A stretch of DNA of 45,317 bases. Origin: a virus. The notes under the pieces were generated by a model. The model searched no databases. It saw only the letters and a program-made list of their open reading frames with translations, and was not told where the DNA came from. Below are positions 9,380 through 16,154 of this stretch, piece by piece. How positions within the stretch are numbered: position 1 is the first letter of the stretch; the number at the start of each line of letters is the position of its first letter. The translations under genes and the position numbers were made by a program. The stretch spans positions 1 through 45,317 of IMG/VR virus record IMGVR_UViG_3300033153_002551. One strand, written 5' to 3'.

Positions 9380-9844
9380 ATGATAATTGAAGGTTTTAAG
9401 CTGGCTACGCTTGCTGTCAAAGGAGTAGTAAACTACTTCTCGGATAGCCAAGAGATAAAGAAAGCCAAAGAAGATGGTAAGATTGCTGTATTGAAAGCTG
9501 ATGCAAATCAGAAGATAGCGGTAAGTCAAGCCAAGATAAGAATGGCAGAGAGTGGTCAAACAGATGACTATAATCTAGATAGAATTGCAATGACAAATAT
9601 GAACAAGTCCTACAAGGATGAATTCGTTTTGGGTATATTCCTTGCTCCAATGATAGCGGCATTTTTTCCTGGTTATGCAGGGTACGTAGAGAAGGGATTT
9701 AGTGTAATAGCTAAGATGCCTGATTGGTACATGTATTTAATCGTGGGAATGGTCGTAGTTATCTATGGCATGCGAGGTATGTTAACTAAAGTTTTAGATG
9801 GTCGATTCACTCTATTTAATAAGGGTAAATCATCGGGAAAGTAA
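9380..9844 (+). CDS. Holin, GTA-type 3TM-like
   Basis: A 154-residue protein from the ATG at 9380, which has AAGGA eight bases upstream. An in-frame open stretch reaches back to 9305 but has no comparable ribosome binding site. The N-terminal half is charged and helical (EIKKAKEDGKIAVLKADANQ). Two membrane segments follow at about residues 82-104 and 116-133. This layout matches holins related to the gene-transfer-agent 3TM family. The last codons are TCG GGA AAG TAA, a G GGA AAG slippery heptamer directly before the stop. The lysozyme domain lies in the -1 frame immediately after it. Confidence 0.65.
   Translation: MIIEGFKLATLAVKGVVNYFSDSQEIKKAKEDGKIAVLKADANQKIAVSQAKIRMAESGQTDDYNLDRIAMTNMNKSYKDEFVLGIFLAPMIAAFFPGYAGYVEKGFSVIAKMPDWYMYLIVGMVVVIYGMRGMLTKVLDGRFTLFNKGKSSGK
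9821..9841 (+). promoter_or_regulatory. Candidate -1 programmed frameshift site
   Basis: In the holin frame the heptamer G GGA AAG (9835-9841) fits the X XXY YYZ rule and is followed at once by the TAA stop. An SD-like AAGGG (9821-9825) lies nine bases upstream, about the spacing of the stimulator in E. coli dnaX. A small hairpin TCGAG ATT CTCGA (9866-9878) lies downstream, rather far for a classical stimulator. Slipping by -1 enters the lysozyme frame at GTA (9841). All sequence elements are seen; function is inferred. Confidence 0.6.
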
Positions 9845-10362
9845 GAGGTAGTCATGCCGACTTAATCGAGATTCTCGAAGGGTGGAGACATAAGGTTTAT
9901 GTTGATACCGAGGACAATAAAACTGTAGGATTTGGCTTTAATATGGATGCTGTAGGTGCAATGAAGATTTGGGACGATTTAAATATCGCTCCAGACTTCG
10001 CTAATGTTTATAACGGTAGTGCTATGTTCGATAAGTACAATGGCATGATTTTGTTTGAGCATTTTTGGACTAGAGCTGAAATACAAGCTGAAGATAGAGC
10101 GAAAGAGTTAGGATTAGTTTATGCTGACTTCCCTGAATGGAAGAAGTTTATACTTGCAGATATTGTTTACAATACTGGTAACATCCGTAATTGGACTAAG
10201 GTTTTCACAGAGACAGAACCGGATAAAGTTTTATTCGAAGCTCGTAGAAAACAAGAAGAAATAGATGGCAGAGTTGCTAAGATAGGACACTACTTTTACC
10301 TGATTAATACATTAAAAGATGCACATAAGATTGGATTAGTTGGTGCTAAATATCTGACGTGA
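9832..10362 (+). CDS. Endolysin, GH24 (T4-type) lysozyme, no canonical start
   Basis: The frame encodes a peptidoglycan-cleaving muramidase. The catalytic triad spacing of T4 lysozyme is exact: Glu in LEGW (codon at 9877), Asp in YVDT (9904), nine residues on, and Thr in TVGFG (9922), fifteen residues on. The first ATG in this frame is at 9943, after all three, so starting there would give an inactive protein. From the in-frame TAA at 9826 up to 9943 there is no ATG, GTG or TTG. Expression must come from -1 frameshifting at the end of the holin gene (a 327-residue fusion) or from an ATC codon (9832, six bases after AAGGG). The start given is the ATC option. Confidence 0.75.
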   Translation: MGKVRGSHADLIEILEGWRHKVYVDTEDNKTVGFGFNMDAVGAMKIWDDLNIAPDFANVYNGSAMFDKYNGMILFEHFWTRAEIQAEDRAKELGLVYADFPEWKKFILADIVYNTGNIRNWTKVFTETEPDKVLFEARRKQEEIDGRVAKIGHYFYLINTLKDAHKIGLVGAKYLT

Positions 10363-10690
10363 CGTTGAAGCGAACGTAGTGAGCGTGTCCATCACCAAAT
10401 TACTTGTTATGTGGCGACGTTCATTACTGCAATGAATCATCCATTCTAAAAACTCTAGTCGTTGATGTATTCGTAACCAATTTGTCTAATTAAGTGGAGG
10501 AAAAGAGAAAAAATATTTTTTGGAAACTCGACTCCTCTCTTATTCTTGCCAAATCCTAACAACGTAGTTACAATGTCTATGTAATGACTCAGCACTACGC
10601 TGATTAAGTAGATGTATATAACCTACATATGTAACAATATGTGGTTATGATGTGACCTTTAGGTACATGACAAGAAAAAAAATAGCCTAA

Positions 10691-10733
10691 GGCACAACTC
10701 AAAGTGAGGTTTTAATCTTAGGCGAAACTTAAA
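10691..10733 (+). repeat. 43-bp repeat, copy 1
   Basis: The pattern is GGCACA, eight variable bases, TGAGGTTTTAATCTTA, seven variable bases, CTTAAA. The same pattern with identical spacing recurs at 18010-18052. In this copy the core lies inside a hairpin formed by GCCTAAG and CTTAGGC. It occurs only in the two large non-coding blocks, so it is a candidate phage promoter, operator or RNA element. Confidence 0.6.
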
Positions 10734-11063
10734 CATAAAAGTAGTTACTTTGCAGTTAATTTGCAAATTGCTAGATACCCCCTATACCCGTACAAGGCAG
10801 TATAAGGGTACTACAAGGCAAGATTAATTGTAAAGTGACCTTTGATATGGATAAGTAAAAAAATAATATATAGTAGTATATGGGTATAGCAAACAGATGA
10901 TACAATGTATAAGACTGTAAATGTGTATAATATAGCTGTGAAACGCATATTAAGCACCATACAAGGCGATATAGATGGATAATGATGTTTGGTATAGGTA
11001 GATGAGAAACGTGCTGTAAATGGCTTTATATTGAATAATATAGAAAAATTTAAGTGTTGAGGT

Positions 11064-11074
11064 AGAGTCATTCT
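11064..11074 (+). repeat. AGAGTCATTCT repeat, copy 1
   Basis: An 11-base sequence that also occurs at 11650-11660. Each copy can form a hairpin with loop GTCAT: TAGA/TCTA here, GCAGA/TCTGC in the second copy. The flanks differ but preserve pairing, which hints at a conserved RNA or DNA stem. Confidence 0.4.
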
Positions 11075-11649
11075 AACACCAACATGCAGAGCCAACGGAA
11101 CGCACAGTCTACCCCCCCCCTTATCTACTGTATGTAACCATGAAGCTTCCTTTTTAATCACTGTAAACACCGTAAACTAGGGCATTGTCGTACAATTGCA
11201 CGCAGTTATGTATGTACATGCATTATAATGGCAAGGTATTATGGAAAGGACAGTGCAAATCAACACAATCTATCAGTGCAAAATCACTACCTACCTAACA
11301 CATATCACAGTAAACTCAATCATAACATCAGTATCAATACAACGTAGTTGTCAGTAACCTAACGGTTACAATCTTAGTGGAATGGTGGAGACATCATTTA
11401 TGTTCGCTTGCATCCTAATCAAGCCGTTGGATACTCTCATCGTGAATAGAGTATGGTCACAGCAACTCCTAAGCTTAACATTGGATGACTGATGGAATAG
11501 AACATCAAAGCTTAGCATGAGCCTACATATGCACAAGACCTTCATACGAGGGCAACTGCATGAATCAGTCTAAACACTAGGAATATAGGTATATCAGCCG
11601 GAATGATATACACGTTTGGCAACTACGGGAAATAAGTTGTGACCGATGC

Positions 11650-11660
11650 AGAGTCATTCT
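11650..11660 (+). repeat. AGAGTCATTCT repeat, copy 2
   Basis: Second copy of the 11-base sequence at 11064-11074. Here the stem is extended to five pairs (GCAGA with TCTGC, 11648-11662 region). It lies about 135 bases before the first early gene. Confidence 0.4.
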
Positions 11661-11744
11661 GCTAACAAGGCTATAATGGCTAACTAACAACGCAGTACAA
11701 TCAAATAGGTGTAGTCTACATCTCCAACAAGTTGACAACGTAAT

Positions 11745-11781
11745 AAGGCACAGTAGTTGCCTTGTTCGTGCAAGTATAATA
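11745..11781 (+). promoter_or_regulatory. Hairpin plus TATAAT before the first early gene
   Basis: AAGGCA (11745-11750) pairs with TGCCTT (11758-11763), and a TATAAT follows at 11776-11781, 14 bases before the first early ATG. No -35 box is found at 16-18 bp. TTGACA is at 11732-11737, too far away. The element may serve a phage polymerase rather than the host enzyme. Low certainty. Confidence 0.3.
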
Positions 11782-11794
11782 GAGTGTCAGTAAG

Positions 11795-11992
11795 ATGACG
11801 AATATGAACAAACATTATGTTTGCATGAGTAAGGAATACATCGTGAAGAGAGATATATACAGAAGAGGAACAAACTTCAATAACTTAGTTGAAGCTCTCA
11901 ATGTTATTGTAAAGAAAAGCACAATGGTGGTTATGTATGGAGCCAAAGAAAACGTATTCAGTAAATACGCACTAAAAGGAATAAAGTTATGA
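11795..11992 (+). CDS. Small early protein, unknown
   Basis: A basic 65-residue protein, the first of the early cluster. It has no membrane segment and contains a Lys/Arg-rich middle (KEYIVKRDIYRRG) followed by a hydrophobic helix (NLVEALNVIV). Alternative starts are the Met codons at 11804 and 11825. None has a good ribosome binding site. It overlaps the next small gene by four bases (ATGA). No family recognised. First-transcribed small basic proteins often take over host functions, but nothing here proves that. Confidence 0.5.
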   Translation: MTNMNKHYVCMSKEYIVKRDIYRRGTNFNNLVEALNVIVKKSTMVVMYGAKENVFSKYALKGIKL

Positions 11993-12126
11993 TAGAAGTT
12001 AACGCATTAATGGCAATAGGTATAGTAGTAGTTGGTTCAGTAATTGGACATTTAATCTCACACGCAGTATCGAGATACACAAGCTTTGAACATTGGCTAG
12101 ACAGTCAAGCAAATAGATGGCTTTAA
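11989..12126 (+). CDS. Membrane microprotein, 45 aa
   Basis: A 45-residue protein with one N-terminal membrane segment (MAIGIVVVGSVIGHLISHAV) and a short polar tail with two Trp (FEHWLDSQANRWL). It starts at the ATGA overlap with the preceding gene and stops ten bases before the next microprotein, so it is part of a translated chain. Function unknown. Confidence 0.55.
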   Translation: MIEVNALMAIGIVVVGSVIGHLISHAVSRYTSFEHWLDSQANRWL

Positions 12127-12136
12127 AGGATATATC

Positions 12137-12241
12137 ATGGAAGCAAGAACACAATTAATCATAGCAACAGTAGTTATCTTTGCAATCACATCAGCAGAGA
12201 GAATCATCACAACAATATCATTTCTTAGTGCAATGCACTAG
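12137..12241 (+). CDS. Membrane microprotein, 34 aa
   Basis: A 34-residue product with a single hydrophobic segment (LIIATVVIFAIT) after MEARTQ. The AAAGGA site at 12125-12130 supports the ATG at 12137. It ends shortly before a T-rich stretch (TTGTTTATTTTTTAG). Function unknown. Its small size lowers certainty, but spacing and the ribosome site fit a real gene. Confidence 0.45.
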   Translation: MEARTQLIIATVVIFAITSAERIITTISFLSAMH

Positions 12242-12274
12242 GACTTGTTTATTTTTTAGAGTAAAGGATTTATT

Positions 12275-12409
12275 ATGAACGAACTTGAACACTATAAAGA
12301 CCAACTTAAACGCGGAATTGACATAGAAGATATAACACAAGAAGTAATAAATGAATTACTTGATACAATAATACAATTAATAGATACGATACAAGTCTTA
12401 CAGAAATAA
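12275..12409 (+). CDS. Small acidic helical protein, 44 aa
   Basis: A 44-residue protein, almost fully helical by composition (acidic and Ile/Leu-rich, no Pro or Cys), with AAAGGA at 12263-12268 before the ATG. The next gene has a similar AAAGGA leader (AAAGGATTTATCATG), showing a repeated leader style in this operon. Function unknown. Confidence 0.5.
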   Translation: MNELEHYKDQLKRGIDIEDITQEVINELLDTIIQLIDTIQVLQK

Positions 12410-12422
12410 CAAAGGATTTATC

Positions 12423-12749
12423 ATGGAATATGTACTCATGAGTCTTGCAGTTACATTTAACTTCGTGATAGTTCTATGGAAGCTCAAAAGACACAGATAT
12501 TTAGACAGTTTAGTTGATGTATCAATCACAGGGATACTCTCATTCTTATTCAAAGGTAGCTTTGATGGAATGGTAGTAGCAATGATGACTGGTGCATTCA
12601 TAAGTTTATACTTACTTGCTAATCCAATTAAGTTCACAATGCCTAAAGCATTAATACCTCAACGTAAAACCATTAAAAGAGTATTTATATTCTTTACAGT
12701 TGCATTGCTCTCAGCATTGCTAGTATACATCACACTTAAATTCATATAG
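12423..12749 (+). CDS. Multi-span membrane protein, unknown
   Basis: A 108-residue protein with four likely membrane segments: about residues 2-19, 30-45, 49-68 and 86-107. Basic loops (KLKRHR, PQRKTIKR) suggest an N-out or N-in topology that cannot be settled by eye. AAAGGA lies before the start. It is in the early cluster, far from the lysis genes, so a holin role is unlikely. A membrane protein altering the host envelope or blocking superinfection is possible but unproven. Confidence 0.6.
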   Translation: MEYVLMSLAVTFNFVIVLWKLKRHRYLDSLVDVSITGILSFLFKGSFDGMVVAMMTGAFISLYLLANPIKFTMPKALIPQRKTIKRVFIFFTVALLSALLVYITLKFI

Positions 12750-12758
12750 GAATAAACA

Positions 12759-12944
12759 ATGACTAAGAAGAAACAACAACAAATCAAGCAAGAAGTAATG
12801 AAACTAACAATGGAATTCGTAGATAAAGGTCATGACTTAATCAAGGCTAGAGAGCTTGCAAAAGCTAAGCAATTAAATCACTATGTGATTGACAATAGCT
12901 ATAGTAACAAAGCTCCAAGAATACATCCATGTGCAGGGAGATAA
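12759..12944 (+). CDS. Small basic early protein, 61 aa
   Basis: A 61-residue, Lys/Gln-rich protein beginning MTKKKQQQIKQEV, with two helices and a short C-terminal tail containing one Cys. It stops one base before the next ATG. A nucleic-acid-binding role is possible from charge alone. No family recognised. Confidence 0.5.
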   Translation: MTKKKQQQIKQEVMKLTMEFVDKGHDLIKARELAKAKQLNHYVIDNSYSNKAPRIHPCAGR

Positions 12945-12945
12945 C

Positions 12946-13197
12946 ATGAAAACTATAACACAAGAGAATGCAGAACGATTGATTGAATTTGCAATCAAAC
13001 ACAATGCAATGGTAGAACAAAAGAAGTTTAAAAACTTTGACAGATGTATAGTTCTTACAGTACGTGGTACAGTAGGACTAAGAGTTAATCACAATAACAA
13101 ATCATATGAACTTGAAGACTTTCATGGATTCAACAACAAAATGGACGAACTCAAAAACAAACACACAGCAGTTAGAATTGATGGTTATCATGGATAA
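12946..13197 (+). CDS. Small early protein, 83 aa, unknown
   Basis: An 83-residue protein starting at the ATG at 12946, preceded by GGGAG. An upstream in-frame ATG (12889) lies inside the previous gene and lacks a ribosome site, so it is rejected. The sequence has an N-terminal helix (ENAERLIEFAIKHNAMV) and a beta-rich C-terminal part. It overlaps the following 28-residue gene by eight bases. Function unknown. Confidence 0.55.
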   Translation: MKTITQENAERLIEFAIKHNAMVEQKKFKNFDRCIVLTVRGTVGLRVNHNNKSYELEDFHGFNNKMDELKNKHTAVRIDGYHG

Positions 13198-13276
13198 TCA
13201 TTCAATAAGTATAATAGTATCATTAATAAGCATGGCAATATACATGGTCATGATGCATGACTTAACTCCAAACTAA
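13190..13276 (+). CDS. Membrane microprotein, 28 aa
   Basis: A 28-residue open frame with one hydrophobic segment (SIIVSLISMAIYMVMM). It fills the gap between two genes: its ATG is in the end of the preceding gene and its stop is nine bases before the next start. No ribosome site is clear, so it may depend on coupling. Real but tiny, or chance; placement favours real. Confidence 0.4.
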   Translation: MDNHSISIIVSLISMAIYMVMMHDLTPN

Positions 13277-13285
13277 GGAGATTAG

Positions 13286-13504
13286 TTGGCAATATTCAAT
13301 GACCTAGAACAACCAAAGACAGTTGAGAAACTAAGCATTGATAAGCTAAAAGCTAATCTATCTGAATCTCAATTGAAAGTAGCAAGACAAAACTATAGAG
13401 TCGTAATCACCGAGATGGCTTTATACATGGACGTTAACACTCCAGACATAAAAGAGACGGTTTCACGTGGAGTAATCGAAAGACTACTAATGTACCAAAT
13501 ATAG
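13286..13504 (+). CDS. Small early protein, 72 aa, TTG start
   Basis: A 72-residue protein. The start is TTG at 13286 with AAGGAG (13275-13280) five bases upstream. No ATG lies in frame near this site. It has charged helices (EKLSIDKLKANLSESQLKVA) and no membrane segment. It is followed nine bases later by the next gene. Function unknown. Confidence 0.55.
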   Translation: MAIFNDLEQPKTVEKLSIDKLKANLSESQLKVARQNYRVVITEMALYMDVNTPDIKETVSRGVIERLLMYQI

Positions 13505-13513
13505 GGAAACAAT

Positions 13514-13642
13514 ATGAATGAAGAAATAGATAAGCTTATAGATAAATACACACAATGGTTATCTGAAACTTGGGTAGAAGCAAGAAAGCATACATATCAA
13601 ATAATAATACAAGACCTTAAAGAATTAAAGGAAAACACATGA
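13514..13642 (+). CDS. Small helical protein, 42 aa, coupled to RNA polymerase gene
   Basis: A 42-residue amphipathic helical protein (MNEEIDKLIDKYTQWLSETW). Its stop overlaps the RNA polymerase start (ATGA at 13639-13642), so the two are translated together. GGGAAAC upstream is a weak ribosome site. Being coupled to the polymerase makes a regulatory or accessory role conceivable, but nothing in the sequence proves it. Confidence 0.5.
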   Translation: MNEEIDKLIDKYTQWLSETWVEARKHTYQIIIQDLKELKENT

Positions 13643-14592
13643 ACTTAAATGGACTAACACAGTTAGAAATAGAAGAAGAATTCGATAATACAAACATGAA
13701 AACAATGTTAATGGTAGAATTGGAACTATTCTTACAACACATAGGTGATGAGCATTGGAATACAATGTCAAATCTAATTGGAACTGGAAAAGAAGAAGTA
13801 CTTGAAGATATGTTTATCTATATGTTATCAATACTTGGTAACGAGAAAGTAGGCATGAAGATAGGACTAAACAATAACAATGAAGAAGTAAGCACCAATG
13901 CAAGAACTTGTGTAGCTATAAGCAATGCAAGAGACATTGAAGTTTACAACTTAATTCAAGCCATAGGTGTATCACCTATCATGAACAAGTTATTCGATAA
14001 TCCTATCGATAGATTCAATACAGCAATGGACATAGTAGCTGAATTCGATACAGTCTTATTCGACCTACATAAGAAAACAATCAAGCTTGAGAATGGAGAC
14101 TACACTACAGTAACATATGCTAGAACTGAATTAACATTCAAGGAAGAAGTAGGACTACGTGCTCAATACAATCGTTTCAGACTTCCAATGATTGAAACTC
14201 CTGATGATTGGACAGAGAATAGCAAAGGTGGTTACAAACTCAATAAGAGTAAAGTGACTACAAACAGAGGTGATGGTAATCAACCACAAGAATGCTTAGA
14301 CGTACTCAACAAGCTACAAAGACAACCATATATGCTAGTAGATGGCGTATGTGCTATCAATGAGAATCATTACCTTGTAGAAGAACTTAAACCTAAGTCA
14401 CTATCATACATTGAAGCACAACAAAAAGCTGATATGATTAGCTTAACAACGGAACAAACATATGGAGCACTCAAAGACAAACCATTCTACTTTGAATGGA
14501 AGTTTGACTTTAGAGGCAGACTATACAGCACAGGTTATGACATTAACCTACAAGCTAATAAATACAAAAAGGGAGCTATACAACCATGCTAG
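13639..14592 (+). CDS. T7-family RNA polymerase, N-terminal chain (split gene)
   Basis: A 317-residue product matching the N-terminal half of single-subunit phage RNA polymerase. It contains the PPM-like region (FRLPMIETPDDW, about residues 175-195) and, near its end, the DxxGR-type motif DFRGR (Asp290 to Arg294) in FYFEWKFDFRGRLYSTGY, matching WRGRVY of T7. The protein stops at KKGAIQPC, where T7 continues into the palm. The next frame carries motifs A, B and C. The two frames overlap by seven bases and differ by -1. N4 RNA polymerase II is also made of two chains, but here DxxGR is on the first chain. A one-base assembly error cannot be excluded. Confidence 0.8.
   Translation: MNLNGLTQLEIEEEFDNTNMKTMLMVELELFLQHIGDEHWNTMSNLIGTGKEEVLEDMFIYMLSILGNEKVGMKIGLNNNNEEVSTNARTCVAISNARDIEVYNLIQAIGVSPIMNKLFDNPIDRFNTAMDIVAEFDTVLFDLHKKTIKLENGDYTTVTYARTELTFKEEVGLRAQYNRFRLPMIETPDDWTENSKGGYKLNKSKVTTNRGDGNQPQECLDVLNKLQRQPYMLVDGVCAINENHYLVEELKPKSLSYIEAQQKADMISLTTEQTYGALKDKPFYFEWKFDFRGRLYSTGYDINLQANKYKKGAIQPC
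14565..14592 (+). promoter_or_regulatory. Overlap/frameshift zone of the split polymerase
   Basis: C AAA AAG is in frame at 14565-14571, followed by GGAG (14572-14575), ATG of chain 2 (14586) and TAG of chain 1 (14590-14592). A -1 slip at AAA AAG would fuse the chains with the same inter-motif length as T7. The GGAG ten bases before the ATG instead favours reinitiation. The sequence allows both. Confidence 0.45.
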
Positions 14593-15653
14593 CACAACAC
14601 TTAACTGAACAAGGTCTTAAATGGCTAATGGTAGATATTGCCAATACATATGGTAATGACAAAGCAACAACTGAAGAACAAGTAGCTTGGGTAAACAACA
14701 ACGCTACAGTATTAGAAGCTCATACTCCTGAAGCTGAATCTCCATATGAATACATGAATGCAGTCAATGCATTACGTCAACATCAACGTGGTGAACCTGT
14801 TAAACACATGATGTATGTAGACTGTAGTAATCAAGCACTTCAATTATATGGAGTACTAACAGCAGACTATGACACAGCATATATATGTAATCTTAGCAGT
14901 GGTTCAGTAAGAACTGATGCTTATGGCTTACTAGCTGAACAAATGAACATAGAGTTCAACACAGATATATTCAATCGTAAGAACTGTAAGAAAGCACTAA
15001 TGACTACACTATATGGTAAACGTCATGCTGAAATGGTTATCTTAAATGAAATGAATATATCGCTAGAAGATATAGCAGTACTACTCAATGTAGACATGAC
15101 TGATAATCCAGATTGGTTAGCAGATAAGTTTACACATGCTATGTCAGTAATCGCTCCTAAAGCTATGGAAGCTATGGAGAAGATACAAGCATTAAATGAC
15201 GAAAGAATCGACACATACTATTGGACAATGCCTGATGGTTTAAATGTTAAATATGACGTTAAACGTGATATTCAATATGAAGCTGAAAGAACATCTAAAA
15301 GTGGTATTCGTTTCTCATTCTCAACTGATACGTCAATCTATGGCGGAACTAAATTCAATGCAGGTATGGCTCCAAATGTAATACACAGTGTTGATGGCTA
15401 TGTAGCTAGACAACTCATTCGTTCTATGAATGACAAATACATTACATCAATCCATGATGCATTCGGAGTACATCCTAATGACATACAAGAACTAAAAGAC
15501 AACTATGCTCATATCATGGTAGAACTACTTAATAGTAATCTACTTGAAGACATAATGAAAGAAATAGCAGGTGGTCGTACTTATACAGTACCAACTAAGA
15601 TTAATAATCTTACAGAAGAGCATATCTTAAGCTCTAAATATGCAATAGCATAA
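14586..15653 (+). CDS. T7-family RNA polymerase, C-terminal catalytic chain
   Basis: A 355-residue product with the palm and fingers of the polymerase: motif A YVDCSNQALQ (Asp79), motif B KKALMTTLYGK (Lys136, Tyr143), WTMPDGLNVKYDV, motif C APNVIHSVDGYVARQ, then SIHDAFG (His290, Asp291). It begins with MLAQHLTEQGLKWL, which corresponds to the T7 region just after the KGLL segment, so little or nothing is missing between the chains. AGGGAG ends ten bases before the ATG, so independent initiation is possible. Alternatively C AAA AAG (14565-14571) could allow a -1 shift from the first chain. Motif spacing (A to B 57 residues) is shorter than in T7 (94) and close to the giant polymerase (53). Confidence 0.85.
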   Translation: MLAQHLTEQGLKWLMVDIANTYGNDKATTEEQVAWVNNNATVLEAHTPEAESPYEYMNAVNALRQHQRGEPVKHMMYVDCSNQALQLYGVLTADYDTAYICNLSSGSVRTDAYGLLAEQMNIEFNTDIFNRKNCKKALMTTLYGKRHAEMVILNEMNISLEDIAVLLNVDMTDNPDWLADKFTHAMSVIAPKAMEAMEKIQALNDERIDTYYWTMPDGLNVKYDVKRDIQYEAERTSKSGIRFSFSTDTSIYGGTKFNAGMAPNVIHSVDGYVARQLIRSMNDKYITSIHDAFGVHPNDIQELKDNYAHIMVELLNSNLLEDIMKEIAGGRTYTVPTKINNLTEEHILSSKYAIA

Positions 15654-15663
15654 AGGATAACAA

Positions 15664-15933
15664 ATGTTCGTAACAATAACACACTTAGTTCCATTTCAAA
15701 ATGAACATGAAGTAATAACTGACAAGAAAATAACAATCCTAAATACAGACACAATCAAACGTATTGAATGTGACGTACAACACTGGAAAGGTGGAAGCGA
15801 TATCAAAACAAAGTATATGATAGTATGTGAAATGGGTAAACAATCATGGGATGCAAGTAGCAGAACAATGAGTGTATTCCTAAGTATATACGAATACTAC
15901 ACCGATGAACTACCGAAAGAACTACAGCCTTAG
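15664..15933 (+). CDS. Small protein downstream of RNA polymerase, unknown
   Basis: An 89-residue protein, beta-rich at the start (MFVTITHLVPF) and with aromatic residues near the end (VFLSIYEYYTDEL). AAAGGA lies before the ATG. Its TAG is inside the terminator stem, so it is the last gene of the early polymerase operon. No family recognised. Confidence 0.55.
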   Translation: MFVTITHLVPFQNEHEVITDKKITILNTDTIKRIECDVQHWKGGSDIKTKYMIVCEMGKQSWDASSRTMSVFLSIYEYYTDELPKELQP

Positions 15934-15952
15934 GGTTGTGGTTTATTTTTTT
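15924..15952 (+). terminator. Rho-independent terminator of the early operon
   Basis: ACAGCC (15924-15929) pairs with GGGTTGT (15933-15939, one bulged G) around a TTA loop, followed by a T-rich tract (15942-15953, with a run of eight T). It encloses the stop codon of the last early gene. The next 200 bases up to 16154 contain no gene and no other clear signal apart from an AAGGAG at 16140-16145. Confidence 0.75.
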
Positions 15953-16154
15953 TACGCTATCGCGACTAACAATTGCGTTTCTCGTCTATCGCTTCGTTAA
16001 ACGTTTAGTGACAAGACTAAAAACTTACATTATCGTCCTTGACTCTATTAACTTTAAAGACACATGAACCGTTGATTTAGCTTCGCCCTATAGTGGAAAA
16101 GAAACTTAGTTACTCACAAGAGGAAACATACACTATCTTAAGGAGATAAAGATT

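Larger units (their letters stand above)
10363..11794. other. 1.4-kb non-coding block rich in inverted repeats
   Basis: No plausible gene lies between the endolysin and the first early gene. The block contains many short palindromes: AAAAAA TA TTTTTT (10508-10521); GCCTAAG/CTTAGGC (10685-10691 with 10717-10723); ACAAC GTA GTTGT (11339-11351); GTAACC/GGTTAC (11354-11369); ATACTCT/AGAGTAT (11431-11454); CTAAGCTT/AAGCTTAG (11469-11515); GTATATC/GATATAC (11589-11611); AAGGCA/TGCCTT (11745-11763). TACAAGGC occurs three times between 10790 and 10980. It lies between the last late gene and the first early gene, so early promoters and perhaps a replication origin are expected here. A small C9 tract sits at 11112-11120. 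Confidence 0.8.

Noticed and set aside
9943-10362. Endolysin starting at the first ATG (139 residues)
   Set aside because: This would remove the catalytic Glu, Asp and Thr that are encoded just upstream with exact T4 lysozyme spacing.
10926-10931. TATAAT as a second host promoter
   Set aside because: The bases 17 upstream (CAATGT) do not resemble a -35 box, and TATAAT is frequent by chance in AT-rich DNA.
10811-11170. 119-codon frame on the - strand within the non-coding block
   Set aside because: It is opposite to every other gene, has biased low-complexity composition, overlaps many inverted repeats and the C9 tract, and shows no ribosome site or family resemblance.
16080-16086. GCTTCGC (GCGAAGC on the - strand) as another virion-polymerase promoter
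   Set aside because: The flanking bases do not extend the stem beyond two pairs, so no real hairpin forms.
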